DNA of 58,944 nucleotides. Origin: Physcocola sp002396385 (GTDB lineage Bacteria; Bacteroidota; Bacteroidia; Bacteroidales; Paludibacteraceae). Below are positions 24,712 to 33,889 of this stretch, in pieces. The stretch is taken from positions 1-58,944 of the forward strand of contig CAMNDM010000020.1 of assembly GCA_946535435.1 (NCBI GenBank). The letters run 5' to 3'. Below the pieces are notes generated by a model. It had not been told where the DNA came from, ran no database searches, and saw only the letters and a program-made list of their open reading frames with translations. The position numbers and the translations under genes are program-made. Position 1 is the first letter of the stretch. Every line of letters starts with the position of its first letter.

Positions 24712-26388
24712 ATGTGTGGAATTGTTGGAGCATTTGAATTGGAGGAGTCTGCTCAAGACCTCCGTCCCCAGATGCTGGAGATGTCAAAACGCATTCGTCA
24801 CCGTGGTCCAGACTGGTCTGGCATTTATTGTGGTGACAAGGCTATTCTGGCTCACGAGCGTTTGGCTATTGTCGACCCTCAGTCTGGTCGGCAACCGCTT
24901 TATAGCCCCGACCGCAAATTGGTGCTTGCTGTAAACGGTGAGATATATAACCATCAGGCTATCCGCGACCGCTATAAGGATTACGATTTCCAGACCCGTA
25001 GCGACTGCGAAGTGATTCTGGCCCTTTACCGCGACAAGGGTGCCAACTTCTTGGAGGACTTGAATGGTATTTTCGCTTTCGCTCTTTACGATGAGGAAAA
25101 CGATGCCTACCTCATTTCACGCGACCCTATTGGCGTAATTCCGCTCTATTACGGACGCAATGCGAAAGGTACTCTTTTCGTTGCTTCTGAACTGAAGGCG
25201 CTGGAAGGCTATTGCACCGAAATCAGCGTTTTCCCTCCGGGTTACCTTATGTATAGTGCCGATGGTGGTAAGTTGGTGAAGTGGTACAAGCGCGACTGGG
25301 AAGAATTCAGTGCCGTTAAAGACAATGCTGCTAACGTAGACGATATCCGTTCTGGTTTGGAAGATGCGGTTAAACGCCAGCTTATGACCGATGTACCTTA
25401 TGGTGTGCTGCTTTCGGGCGGACTCGACAGCTCAATCATTTCGGCTGTCGCTAAAAAGTTCAGCGACATCCGTGTGGAAAGCGAGGGTACACAGCGTGCC
25501 TGGTGGCCACAGCTCCATAGTTTCGCAATTGGTTTGAAGGGGGCTCCCGATTTGAAGGCCGCTCAAGAGGTTGCCGATGCTATCGGTACCATCCACCACG
25601 AAATCAATTTCACTATTCAGGAAGGTCTTGACGCGCTTCGCGACGTCATCTACCATATCGAGACTTACGACGTGACTACCGTTCGCGCTTCAACTCCTAT
25701 GTACTTGTTGGCCCGTGTCATCAAGTCAATGGGTATCAAAATGGTGCTTTCGGGTGAGGGATCTGACGAAATTTTTGGCGGCTACCTCTATTTCCACAAG
25801 GCTCCAAATGCAGAAGAGTTGCACAAAGAGACTGTACGTAAGATTGGCAAACTCTATATGTACGACTGCTTGCGTGCCAATAAGGCGTTGGCTGCCTGGG
25901 GTGTGGAAGGCCGTGTGCCATTCCTCGATAAGGAATTCCTCGATATTGCCATGCGTTTCAATCCTGAAGCTAAACTGAGCGGACGCGCAGGTGGTGGCAA
26001 GATGGAGAAGTATGCGCTTCGTAAGGCTTTCGAAGACTATCTGCCACAGGGTATTGTTTGGCGTCAGAAAGAGCAGTTCAGCGACGGTGTCGGCTATTCG
26101 TGGATTGACTCTTTGAAGGAATACGCTAACCAGCATGTTTCAGACGAACAGATGGCGAAGGCTGCTGTCCGTTTCCCAATCAATACTCCTATGACGAAGG
26201 AAGAGTATTATTATCGTTCAATCTTTACCGAATTGTTCCCTAGTGGCACTGCCGCTAGCACAGTTCCTTCTGAACCTTCTGTCGCTTGCAGTACGGCTGC
26301 CGCAATTGCTTGGGACGAAAGTTTCAAAAACTCGCTCGATCCTTCAGGACGTTCCGTTCGTGGAGTACACGAGCAGGCTTATAAATAA
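24712..26388 (+). CDS. asnB: Asparagine synthase B (glutamine-hydrolysing)
   Basis: A 558-residue two-domain enzyme that makes asparagine from aspartate, glutamine and ATP. Cys2 is the glutaminase nucleophile (MCGIVGAF). The N-terminal domain continues with RHRGPDWSG and LAIVDPQSGRQPL, and the C-terminal synthetase domain has the PP-loop VLLSGGLDSSIISA and VLSGEGSDEIFGGYLYFHKAP. The C-terminal end (AWDESFKNSLDPSGRSV) is that of the E. coli AsnB type. It follows gltD by 68 nt, with a hairpin between them, and is closed by a strong terminator. Confidence 0.97.
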   Translation: MCGIVGAFELEESAQDLRPQMLEMSKRIRHRGPDWSGIYCGDKAILAHERLAIVDPQSGRQPLYSPDRKLVLAVNGEIYNHQAIRDRYKDYDFQTRSDCEVILALYRDKGANFLEDLNGIFAFALYDEENDAYLISRDPIGVIPLYYGRNAKGTLFVASELKALEGYCTEISVFPPGYLMYSADGGKLVKWYKRDWEEFSAVKDNAANVDDIRSGLEDAVKRQLMTDVPYGVLLSGGLDSSIISAVAKKFSDIRVESEGTQRAWWPQLHSFAIGLKGAPDLKAAQEVADAIGTIHHEINFTIQEGLDALRDVIYHIETYDVTTVRASTPMYLLARVIKSMGIKMVLSGEGSDEIFGGYLYFHKAPNAEELHKETVRKIGKLYMYDCLRANKALAAWGVEGRVPFLDKEFLDIAMRFNPEAKLSGRAGGGKMEKYALRKAFEDYLPQGIVWRQKEQFSDGVGYSWIDSLKEYANQHVSDEQMAKAAVRFPINTPMTKEEYYYRSIFTELFPSGTAASTVPSEPSVACSTAAAIAWDESFKNSLDPSGRSVRGVHEQAYK

Positions 26389-26490
26389 TTGACATTGACA
26401 AAAGAATATATAGGCGTAGGCTTACATAATAGAATACTACATCTTGTTCCCTATTGGGAATGTCCGTAGTGTTATTTGTTTCTTGTCGTG

Positions 26491-26528
26491 AGCGGTGTGG
26501 AACGTGATGTTTCGTACCGCTTTTTTTT
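26491..26528 (+). terminator. Terminator after asnB
   Basis: AGCGGT-gt-GGAAC pairs with GTTTC-gt-ACCGCT around a 5-nt loop, followed by eight T. The in-frame GTG at 26495 lies inside this hairpin, showing that it is not the start of the next gene. Confidence 0.85.
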
Positions 26529-26554
26529 ATCTATTGGGTGGTTTGTATGTGTGT

Positions 26555-26585
26555 TTTGTGGTTCTGAGGATTAGAACTATATTTG
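26555..26585 (+). promoter_or_regulatory. Textbook Bacteroidetes promoter for the KAP-like ATPase gene
   Basis: TTTG at 26555-26558, exactly 19 nt, then TATATTTG at 26578-26585. Transcription would start near 26592, with a leader of about 20 nt before the ATG at 26612. It fixes the start codon and shows that the gene is its own unit. Confidence 0.75.
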
Positions 26586-26611
26586 TGATTATAACATCAA
26601 AAAATCTGAAA

Positions 26612-28441
26612 ATGTTTAAAGAATTAATACAATCATATGTTGAGGATAAGAATTCGGACTACGCAATTGTCCTAAATGGAGCATGGGGAAGTGGAAAAAC
26701 GTATTATTTAGATAATCTGATTAAAAAGGAAAAAGATGTATTTAAAGATTATGAAATTGTAAAAGTCAGTTTGTTTGGTACTTCATCATTAGAGGATTTC
26801 TATAAAAGAATATTTGGGGCATTACATAAGAAAATTGGTGGAATCAATAACTCGTTCGCTGGTAGATTATTTGCATATACTAGTTTTAAATTGGACTTTG
26901 GTATTGTTAGTATTGGAGTGGATGAAGGAAATTTTAATTTGAAAGCAGGATCCTCTGCTTCTGGAGCCGGTATAGAGATTAATAAAAACCTAAATAGTAA
27001 AGGAAAGAGCGCTGAAGAACTAATGAAGATAGTCTGTGGAGAGCACAGTCGATTGTACATATTTGATGACATCGAGAGAATTAGTTTTGGAGACGTTAAT
27101 GTCAAGGAGATTTTTGGTGCAATAACAAACTTAATAGAAGAGGATAAAGCGAAAGTTTTATTAGTTTGTAATGAGGAAAAACTTGAAGATGAGAAAACGG
27201 ATTATTTTTTATATAAAGAAAAGTTTGTAAGACATTCTTATAAGTTTGATCCGGTAAATGAGTATGGTGGTTATGATAATATATATAACTCGTTAACCGA
27301 ATCTATGTCATCTTTGAAAAAACATAGAGAATCTATTTTGAAAGTTTTTCTTAAAGCGAAAATAAGGAATCTGAGAACCTTAAAATTTATTCTATCAATT
27401 CTTTGTAAAATACTAGAATTCCTAGAACAAAATGAAAAAACAAAACAAAATAGTGATAAAATCTTAAAGCACCTCATAAATTTCATTGTAATATACACTA
27501 TCGAATATAAGGATGGTAGTAAGAAAGAAGAATTATACAAGTTAAATCCTTCTCGCAGTCCGTTTGATATACTTAATGGTGGAGATCACCTCGATTACAT
27601 ACGTGCTATTTATTCCGATGCGATGAAGGACTACTATTATTTAGATTCAATAGCAGATTATATTCAAACTGGCTATATGCAAATTGATTTATTTGAAAAA
27701 GAGACTGAAAATATTGCGGAGAGACTTGTTAATCATCAAAGCGAATATGAGGTTTATGACAATTTAAAAAACTTTGCTTATTTGACAGATGATGATTTTA
27801 ATAGTAAAAGGGAACGTTTTGTAAATTATATGAAAGAAGGTAAGTACTATTTTAGTGATATTATAAATGTTTATAGGCTATTCCAACAACTCGAAAAAAA
27901 TGGAATTAAAGTAGGTCTTAAAGATGAGTTGTTCATTAAACAAGCTGAAAACAGATTAACTAACTATATAGAAAATTTTGATTTTCGTTTTAAAAAAATA
28001 ACACAGGAAACTGATGATTATGATAGAAGATATAACAACTTAATAGAACAGTGTAAAAAGAGGAATAATGATATTAAAGAGGCAAGCCTATTAGTGTCTG
28101 AAAACTCAGTGTATCGTCTTGTCGAAGAAAATAAAGGTGAGGATCTAGAAACAAAATACAGAGGCGATCATTCTTTGTTCATGAATATTGAATTCAAAAA
28201 ACTTTTTGAAAAATTAAGGTTTGCAAACAATCCAACTATTCATCATGTTGTGAGTATCCTATCAGAATTAATATCAGAAGAACGATATGAAGACAATTTT
28301 AAAGCTGACAATGTTGAATCTTTAGAAAATTGTTGTAAGGAGTTCGTTAAAGAATTTAGAGGTCAGATAAAGACGGTGGAAATGAATGAATTACTGAATC
28401 TTATGGAAGCGCAAAAAAAGAATAATACTCTGCAAGTATAA
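26612..28441 (+). CDS. KAP-like P-loop NTPase
   Basis: A 609-residue P-loop protein. Walker A is GAWGSGKT at residues 23-30, and Walker B is LYIFDDIERISF at about 149-160, followed by VLLVCNEEKLED (sensor-like strand). This order and the near N-terminal P-loop fit the KAP family. The remaining 400 residues are charged and helical, with no recognised domain or membrane segment. The gene is clearly more AT-rich and uses more A/T-ending codons than its neighbours, which suggests recent transfer. It has its own promoter and terminator. KAP-type ATPases occur in some anti-phage systems; that role here is inference only. The longer frame back to 26495 is rejected because it starts within the asnB terminator. 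Confidence 0.82.
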   Translation: MFKELIQSYVEDKNSDYAIVLNGAWGSGKTYYLDNLIKKEKDVFKDYEIVKVSLFGTSSLEDFYKRIFGALHKKIGGINNSFAGRLFAYTSFKLDFGIVSIGVDEGNFNLKAGSSASGAGIEINKNLNSKGKSAEELMKIVCGEHSRLYIFDDIERISFGDVNVKEIFGAITNLIEEDKAKVLLVCNEEKLEDEKTDYFLYKEKFVRHSYKFDPVNEYGGYDNIYNSLTESMSSLKKHRESILKVFLKAKIRNLRTLKFILSILCKILEFLEQNEKTKQNSDKILKHLINFIVIYTIEYKDGSKKEELYKLNPSRSPFDILNGGDHLDYIRAIYSDAMKDYYYLDSIADYIQTGYMQIDLFEKETENIAERLVNHQSEYEVYDNLKNFAYLTDDDFNSKRERFVNYMKEGKYYFSDIINVYRLFQQLEKNGIKVGLKDELFIKQAENRLTNYIENFDFRFKKITQETDDYDRRYNNLIEQCKKRNNDIKEASLLVSENSVYRLVEENKGEDLETKYRGDHSLFMNIEFKKLFEKLRFANNPTIHHVVSILSELISEERYEDNFKADNVESLENCCKEFVKEFRGQIKTVEMNELLNLMEAQKKNNTLQV

Positions 28442-28518
28442 AAGTTTATTGCATAAATTGCATTATGCAAAACACAAAGAAGATTCAATTAGTTGTAAAA
28501 CTATAGAATCCCGTTGTG

Positions 28519-28551
28519 AGGACTATGATATTGTAGTCCTTAAGTTTTTTT
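28519..28551 (+). terminator. Terminator after the KAP-like ATPase gene
   Basis: AGGACTA (28519-28525) pairs with TAGTCCT (28534-28540) around an 8-nt loop, followed by AAG and seven T. Confidence 0.75.
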
Positions 28552-28667
28552 CTCCTACTGAGATTCTTTATATGGGAGAAATGTCCCATCTCCTTGATAG
28601 TGTTTTTTGATGGTGATAAAATTGCATGGTAGTGTAAACTGAACTGTGTCAAGGTGGTGCGCCCTTC

Positions 28668-29978
28668 TTACATATCGTTCATTGAAAGACATTTTAGCTC
28701 AACCTTATAGCCTCGTAGATGAGATTTGATGTTTTGATATTTCTCATTTAATAAATTTGGATTATAACGTTTAATGTTCCTTTTTACCTCTCCAATTATA
28801 GCTCGTTTGTCCAGTGCTTCAATTGCAATAAGGTCTATTTCGTTTTCGCCTTTTTTGTCCCACCAATGCGACACTTGGGTTACCCTTGGCATTTCGCTAT
28901 ACAGCTGTCTGAAGTATTTCTCTAAAACGTAGCCACTGTATTGTTCCCAGTTTTGCTGAATATATTCTCGTAATAGATTGTACTTGCCTAATTCGATGAT
29001 AGATCTGTTCGATTCGATAAACCTAAACCAGAAATTAAGGAAACAATCATTAATGAAGTATTTGACTCCTAAACTGGTATTTTTTGCCCACATTGGTCTT
29101 TTTTTATCAAGGAACGAATACTCTTCTCCCAGCGTTTTCAAGTATCTTCCTGTATTTTTCCCTATAATACTGTCTATTTCTGATTGGCTAGTCATTCCCG
29201 ATGCTACTAGTTGGAGTATGCTGAAATAAACTTGATATTGTTTCCCAAATTCACCTATTAGAAGTTCTGTTCCTTCTTCAAGGAAAATGGAGGTGGCGCT
29301 ACATACCGAATTAAGCATCTTTTCTTTGGTCGTATTACCCGTGTCCATCAGATGAGCAACATATTTTGCGACACCTCCGGTTAGGGCATATAACATAAGA
29401 AGGTCTTCCGATGTGTAGTTTGGGTTATGGTCTGCCAAGATTTTTTTTAAGGAGCCAACACTAAATGGTTTTAAGTCTAACCTTGCGGTTTTTCTGCCGA
29501 ATAGAGGTTCTTTGCTGTCTTCAAACAGTTTGTGCATCATACTATAGATGCTGCCGCAAGCAATGAGGTGAATATGTGCATACTGTTGGTATGCATCCCA
29601 TACATTCTGAATCTCACTGATGCATGAAGGCTCTATTTCAGCTAATCGCTGGAATTCATCTATGATAATGGTAACTTGATGGTTTTTACTATATTCAAAG
29701 ATTTCCTTTAAGAGTTGGAAGAAGTTACTAACCTGACCATGAATTGTAATGCCAAGAGTTTCCTCTACTTGTTGCTGGTACTCAGCACACAGCATCGGAA
29801 TTGACTTTTTGGACACAAAGAAATAGAGCATTTCTTTATCTGAAAAAGCCTCTTTCAACAACGTAGTTTTACCAATTCGTCGTCTTCCCATAAGCACGGT
29901 AAATTGAGCAACCTTCTCCGATAGTTTATCTATCGCTTTTAACTGTTCAATCTCTATTTCTCTATCGTAAAATTCCAT
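28668..29978 (-). CDS. AAA ATPase with C-terminal PD-(D/E)XK-like domain (archaeal ATPase/DUF234 type)
   Basis: A 436-residue protein. The ATPase domain has Walker A MGRRRIGKTTLLKEA at about 30-44 and Walker B VTIIIDEFQRLAEI at about 99-112, followed by HLIACGSIYSMM (sensor 1). A winged-helix-like middle leads to a C-terminal nuclease-like core: an Asp in GENEIDLIAIE, then Glu and Lys in AIIGEVKRN. This is the architecture of the archaeal ATPase/DUF234 family, common in archaea and Bacteroidetes, of unknown role. The gene stands alone, with a promoter overlapped by a long palindrome (30022-30058). Confidence 0.88.
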   Translation of the reverse strand: MEFYDREIEIEQLKAIDKLSEKVAQFTVLMGRRRIGKTTLLKEAFSDKEMLYFFVSKKSIPMLCAEYQQQVEETLGITIHGQVSNFFQLLKEIFEYSKNHQVTIIIDEFQRLAEIEPSCISEIQNVWDAYQQYAHIHLIACGSIYSMMHKLFEDSKEPLFGRKTARLDLKPFSVGSLKKILADHNPNYTSEDLLMLYALTGGVAKYVAHLMDTGNTTKEKMLNSVCSATSIFLEEGTELLIGEFGKQYQVYFSILQLVASGMTSQSEIDSIIGKNTGRYLKTLGEEYSFLDKKRPMWAKNTSLGVKYFINDCFLNFWFRFIESNRSIIELGKYNLLREYIQQNWEQYSGYVLEKYFRQLYSEMPRVTQVSHWWDKKGENEIDLIAIEALDKRAIIGEVKRNIKRYNPNLLNEKYQNIKSHLRGYKVELKCLSMNDM

Positions 29979-30000
29979 GTTCTATTTATTGTTTATCAGG

Positions 30001-30032
30001 CAAATGTATTATTAATTTGCCACTTTTACAAA
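30001..30032 (-). promoter_or_regulatory. Promoter of the DUF234-type ATPase gene
   Basis: On the minus strand TTTG (30032-30029), 20 nt, then TACATTTG (30008-30001), a full Bacteroidetes promoter 22 nt upstream of the ATG at 29978. Its -33 element lies inside one arm of the palindrome at 30022-30058. Confidence 0.7.
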
Positions 30033-30058
30033 TTTGTAAATTACAAATCTGTAAAAGT
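30022..30058. repeat. Long inverted repeat overlapping the promoter, candidate operator
   Basis: The arms ACTTTTACAAATTTGTAA (30022-30039) and TTACAAATCTGTAAAAGT (30041-30058) are inverted copies with one mismatch and a one-base centre. The left arm covers the -33 box of the downstream ATPase gene. Without T-run or GC stem it is not a terminator; the symmetry suggests binding by a dimeric regulator. Confidence 0.65.
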
Positions 30059-30100
30059 TGACTGAAAACTCTATTCCTATACAATAGCCGGGCGTGAATT

Positions 30101-30928
30101 TCACATTAGCTCCCTCATCCTCTGGTAGGCAGTGTTTATCTCTTTGAGCTTTTCGGTCAAGACCAATTTCAGCATTTCGTCTTGCACGGTGTCGGGGTGG
30201 TAGCGCTTGGCCAACGAAGTGTATGCTTTGTGGAGTTCTTCTTGAGTGGCCGATTCTGTTACCCCCAGAATGGCGCAATATCTCTTTTTTTGTTCCGCTC
30301 CCAAAGCCTGCTTCTGTTGCTGGCTTTGGCTGTTAGCTTGTTGCCCGTCGTTTTGGTTTTGTTTACTGCCAGTTGAAGCTTTTTGGGTTTTCTTGAATTT
30401 CTTCGTTGCCTTTTGTTTGGACTTAAATGCGAAAAAGTCGTCGAATTTATTCTTCAAATATGCCCAGTCTTCGCTTTTAAAGATGAAAAGAGAGACAATC
30501 ACCTTCCATTCATTCTGTTTTATGCCTCCATTCAGTGTGGCAATAGTTAGCAGTAGTTCGGCCAGTGCGTATTGTTCTTCTTTGCTGTAATGACATTTAA
30601 CATAATTTTTCCAGTCGTAGTTAAAATAATTCTTTGAAAAGTATTTGAAGTTCGCGTTCTTTAATCCCTTCTCAAATTCGTTGTATACCCTTTCGTCTTT
30701 TATGAAATTGTGCATAAGCGCGCAAACCATCTCCTTTTCTTCGTCCGATACACGGCCGTCTGCAATCATGACTTTGCTTACGATGTAGCTAAGCGAAGTC
30801 CCCGACTTGCTGATGGCCTCTTTTTCTTTTTTCTTAGTCTCTTCACACCGCTTTTTATGCGCACTAATTTCGTCTGTTATTGCAATTACAATACTGAGTA
30901 AAACAGCCACAATTATAATTACGTTCAT
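30101..30928 (-). CDS. Membrane-anchored TerB-like/DnaJ-domain protein
   Basis: A 275-residue protein with DjlA-like order: one N-terminal membrane helix (residues 2-18), a helical TerB-like domain (about 45-160; YIVSKVMIADGRVSDEEKEMV), a Gln/Lys/Ser-rich linker (about 170-212) and a C-terminal J domain (about 216-275). The J domain keeps the HPD tripeptide (LAKRYHPDTV) needed to stimulate DnaK, so it should act as a co-chaperone at the membrane. Its stop codon lies past the PhzF gene on the same strand (5 nt apart), so the two form an operon. Confidence 0.85.
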   Translation of the reverse strand: MNVIIIVAVLLSIVIAITDEISAHKKRCEETKKKEKEAISKSGTSLSYIVSKVMIADGRVSDEEKEMVCALMHNFIKDERVYNEFEKGLKNANFKYFSKNYFNYDWKNYVKCHYSKEEQYALAELLLTIATLNGGIKQNEWKVIVSLFIFKSEDWAYLKNKFDDFFAFKSKQKATKKFKKTQKASTGSKQNQNDGQQANSQSQQQKQALGAEQKKRYCAILGVTESATQEELHKAYTSLAKRYHPDTVQDEMLKLVLTEKLKEINTAYQRMRELM

Positions 30929-30933
30929 CAGGC

Positions 30934-31719
30934 CTAAATATAAATTTTCGATTCAGCAAACAGCGTGGCTTTCCCCCTGATTAGGAGTCTTTCTTCGTCG
31001 ATAATCTCACCTTGTAAGGCCCCACCTCGAGCCGATGCTTCCCATGCGTTTATTACTTTCTTGTTCAGCCTTTTCGCCCAATAAGGAATAATCTGGCAGT
31101 GGGCGCTGCCACATACGGGGTCCTCCAAAATGCCGATTTTCGGACCGAAGCAGCGCGAGCAACAGTCATATCCGTCGGTACCGGGGGCGGTAATGTGCAC
31201 CATTCGGCCCGGTAGCTTTTTCAGTGCGTCTGCATAAGGCACAAAGGATTTTACTTGTTCCGCATTCTGCAAAACGCAGATGAGGTCAAGCCCCTTTCCC
31301 GTCCTCACATCGAGGGGGATGGAGCCGATGGCCTCCATTATGTCTTCTGTCACTTTGGCTTTTTCTAGAGGAATATTCGGAAACCGCATTTCAAACAAGT
31401 CTCCTGTGCGCTTTACTCCCAATGCCCCTCCCAGGGTGTGGAAAGTAACGCTTTCAGCCTCCTTCTCATAGTAGTTTAACAGCACGAATCCCGATGCGAG
31501 AGTGGCGTGTCCGCAAAGTCCAACTTCGCAAGTTGGTGTAAACCAGCGTAGGCGGTAGCCCGTTGCTTCCTTCACTACGAAGGCTGTTTCCGAGAGGTTG
31601 TTTTCCATGGCAATGCTCATCATCAGCTGTTCGTCTGGCCACTGGTCCATAACGCAAACGGCTGCGGGGTTGCCGTGGAAGGGTTTGTCGGTGAAGGCGT
31701 CTACTATATACTGGTTCAT
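30934..31719 (-). CDS. PhzF-family isomerase/epimerase
   Basis: A 261-residue protein of the PhzF (diaminopimelate epimerase-like) fold. The N-terminal YIVDAFTDKPFHGNPAAVCV, the catalytic Glu in NNLSETAFV, and LCGHATLASG are the family signature; PVCGSAHC closes the second half-domain. Members isomerise small molecules; only the phenazine enzymes have known substrates, and no phenazine genes are present. The reaction is therefore unknown. It lies 5 nt upstream of the TerB/DnaJ gene and is divergent from the OmpA-family gene. Confidence 0.92.
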   Translation of the reverse strand: MNQYIVDAFTDKPFHGNPAAVCVMDQWPDEQLMMSIAMENNLSETAFVVKEATGYRLRWFTPTCEVGLCGHATLASGFVLLNYYEKEAESVTFHTLGGALGVKRTGDLFEMRFPNIPLEKAKVTEDIMEAIGSIPLDVRTGKGLDLICVLQNAEQVKSFVPYADALKKLPGRMVHITAPGTDGYDCCSRCFGPKIGILEDPVCGSAHCQIIPYWAKRLNKKVINAWEASARGGALQGEIIDEERLLIRGKATLFAESKIYI

Positions 31720-31923
31720 ACGGATGATTTTTGGGTAAAGATAGACAAATTAATGTTAGAATAGGTCCTTTGGCTGTATTTTGCAACTTGTTAAGGAGCT
31801 ACCGACCCTATTTTCCCTTGCAGGATGGCGTTTAATTTGCATATACTCTAAATTTTTCGTTTCTTTGAAGAATAAATTGGCTAGGAGTGCCCAAAAGGAC
31901 TACTGCTACAAAAGAATAGTGGA

Positions 31924-33864
31924 ATGACGAAACGTTTATTTGCATATATTTCCTTTTTGTTGTGCTGTTGCATGGCACCTGCTGGTGCTTTTGCTGAGGC
32001 TTCTCAAAAAGAAATGCAGCAGTATAGTAAGGCTGTCATTCTTATGAATGAGGGCCGCTATAGTGAAGCATTGCCCATTTTCAAACAGTTGGTTCGTAAC
32101 AACAAGAATTTTGTTGATGCATCCTGGTCGCTTTCCGAATTGTATGCTCTGATGGGTGACGATGCAAAACGCATTCAGACTTTACAGTATGTGGCCAAGC
32201 CAAAGGTGGCCCGCTATTGGAATTCTATGATGCGTTTGGCTGCGGCTTATCACGAAACTTGTAACTATCAAGAGGCTATTAATGTGTATAAGCAGATTCC
32301 ACAAAGCGAAGTCGGATACTACAAGATGGCCCAACCAAAAATCGCTCAATGCGAAGCTGCTATAAAACTGATGGAGACTCCAGTCCCATTCGTAGCTACT
32401 AACATGGGGCCGAATGTCAATACCGAATTCGATGACTATTGGCCTAGTGTTACTGCCGATGAGGGCCTGTTTTCCACTACCGTGAAGTTGAATAAGCGTG
32501 AAGGAGAGAGCTCTTTTGGCAAGAGTGTACACGAAGATATTTTTGTCGATAAGAAAGATGCGAATGGCTCGTGGCTAAAAACACAGAATGCGGGTTCTTG
32601 TATTAATACGATCCACAATGAAGGTGCCCAAAGTATTTCGCTCGATGGCCGCTATATGTTCTTTGTGGCTTGCGAACGTCAGGGTGGAATTGGAAGTTGC
32701 GATGTCTACTATGCTATTCGCCAAGGTGATGGATGGAGCAAGGCTATCCTTCCGGGGGCTCCGTTGAATACCAAGTTTTGGGAAACCAATCCTTCGTTTA
32801 GCCCTACTGGCGATAAGCTCTATTTCGCAAGTAACCGCCCTGGAGGTATGGGAAAAACCGACATCTGGGTGGTTGATGTGACGATAAAGCAAGATGGCTT
32901 CCTCGAATTCTCCAATCCTAGGAACCTGGGGCCTAAGGTGAATACAAAGGAAGACGAGTTCTCTCCATTTATACATGCCGATAACCAAACTTTGTTCTTC
33001 TCTTCTAAAGGCAGAGGCGGTTTGGGAAAATACGATGTCTTTGTCTCGTACAAAGATGGCAAGGACGGCTGGACCGAAGCACAGAATATTGGTTACCCGT
33101 TGAATACTTGTAAAGACGATATTGGCTTTGTGGTAAATGCTTATGGAGACAAGGCTTATTTTAGTAGTAACGGACAAGAAAAAAATGGCAGAGGGCGAGA
33201 TATCTATGAACTCAAGTTGCAGGAAGGAAATATGCGCCCTCTGAAACGGATGAAGTTCGCCAAAGGGAAAATTGTAGATGCCGACACTAAAAAGCCTGTT
33301 ATGGCACAAATCGATGTTTACAGTATAAAGAACAACCAGAAGGTTTTTAAAAGTGTCAGCGACAGCAAGACGGGCGAGTTCATCAGCTGTGTGCCCGAGG
33401 GTGAGGATGCTGGTGTGAATGTCGACCGTAAGGGATATTTGTTTTATTCTGAGTATTTCGACGAGAACCAAAAAGTGAAATTCCCCGATAAGGGAGTGGC
33501 AATGGAAAAGATTGCAGTGGGGAAGAAAATAACTCTGAAGAATATCTTTTTCGATTTCGATAAGTATTCACTCCGACCTGCCTCTCACCACGAATTAGAC
33601 CGGCTGGTTCAGTTCTTGAAGGATAATCCACAGGTCCACATCCGTCTGGAGGGACATACTGATGCGAAGGGTGACCACGATTATAACGTGACTCTTTCAA
33701 AAAACCGCGCTAAGGTGGCTTACGACTATTTGGTTGAACGCCGTATCGCAAAAAACAGACTGGAATTCACGGGCTTTGGCCCTGATAAACCGATTGCTTC
33801 TAATTCTACTGCCGAGGGACGCGCAAAAAACAGGCGTACCGAGGTTATTATTACTGCTAAATAG
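31924..33864 (+). CDS. OmpA-family envelope protein with TPR, PD40 propeller and carboxypeptidase-regulatory-like domain (PorE-like layout)
   Basis: A 646-residue exported protein. The signal peptide ends near APAGAFAEA. TPR-like helices (about 30-150) are followed by a beta-propeller (about 160-440) with blades such as FSPTGDKLYFASNRPGG and FFSSKGRGGLGKYDVFVS. A small beta-sandwich (about 450-520) and an OmpA C-terminal domain (about 535-646) complete it; the latter keeps FFDFDKYSL, LEGHTDAKGD and LSKNRAKVAYDYL, whose Asp and Arg bind peptidoglycan. This is the domain order of PorE, a type IX secretion component, but without a lipobox. No other secretion gene is near. The ketosynthase gene begins 25 nt downstream. 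Confidence 0.87.
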   Translation: MTKRLFAYISFLLCCCMAPAGAFAEASQKEMQQYSKAVILMNEGRYSEALPIFKQLVRNNKNFVDASWSLSELYALMGDDAKRIQTLQYVAKPKVARYWNSMMRLAAAYHETCNYQEAINVYKQIPQSEVGYYKMAQPKIAQCEAAIKLMETPVPFVATNMGPNVNTEFDDYWPSVTADEGLFSTTVKLNKREGESSFGKSVHEDIFVDKKDANGSWLKTQNAGSCINTIHNEGAQSISLDGRYMFFVACERQGGIGSCDVYYAIRQGDGWSKAILPGAPLNTKFWETNPSFSPTGDKLYFASNRPGGMGKTDIWVVDVTIKQDGFLEFSNPRNLGPKVNTKEDEFSPFIHADNQTLFFSSKGRGGLGKYDVFVSYKDGKDGWTEAQNIGYPLNTCKDDIGFVVNAYGDKAYFSSNGQEKNGRGRDIYELKLQEGNMRPLKRMKFAKGKIVDADTKKPVMAQIDVYSIKNNQKVFKSVSDSKTGEFISCVPEGEDAGVNVDRKGYLFYSEYFDENQKVKFPDKGVAMEKIAVGKKITLKNIFFDFDKYSLRPASHHELDRLVQFLKDNPQVHIRLEGHTDAKGDHDYNVTLSKNRAKVAYDYLVERRIAKNRLEFTGFGPDKPIASNSTAEGRAKNRRTEVIITAK

Positions 33865-33889
33865 ACAAAAAGTCTAACTGATTTTATCC

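Noticed and set aside
26495..26611. An N-terminal extension of the KAP-like ATPase with a hydrophobic segment
   Set aside because: The GTG is inside the asnB terminator and the region contains the ATPase promoter, so it is not translated as part of this gene.
32575..33471. A 298-codon minus-strand frame opposite the OmpA-family gene
   Set aside because: Antisense to a well-supported gene, with no domain and no start signal.
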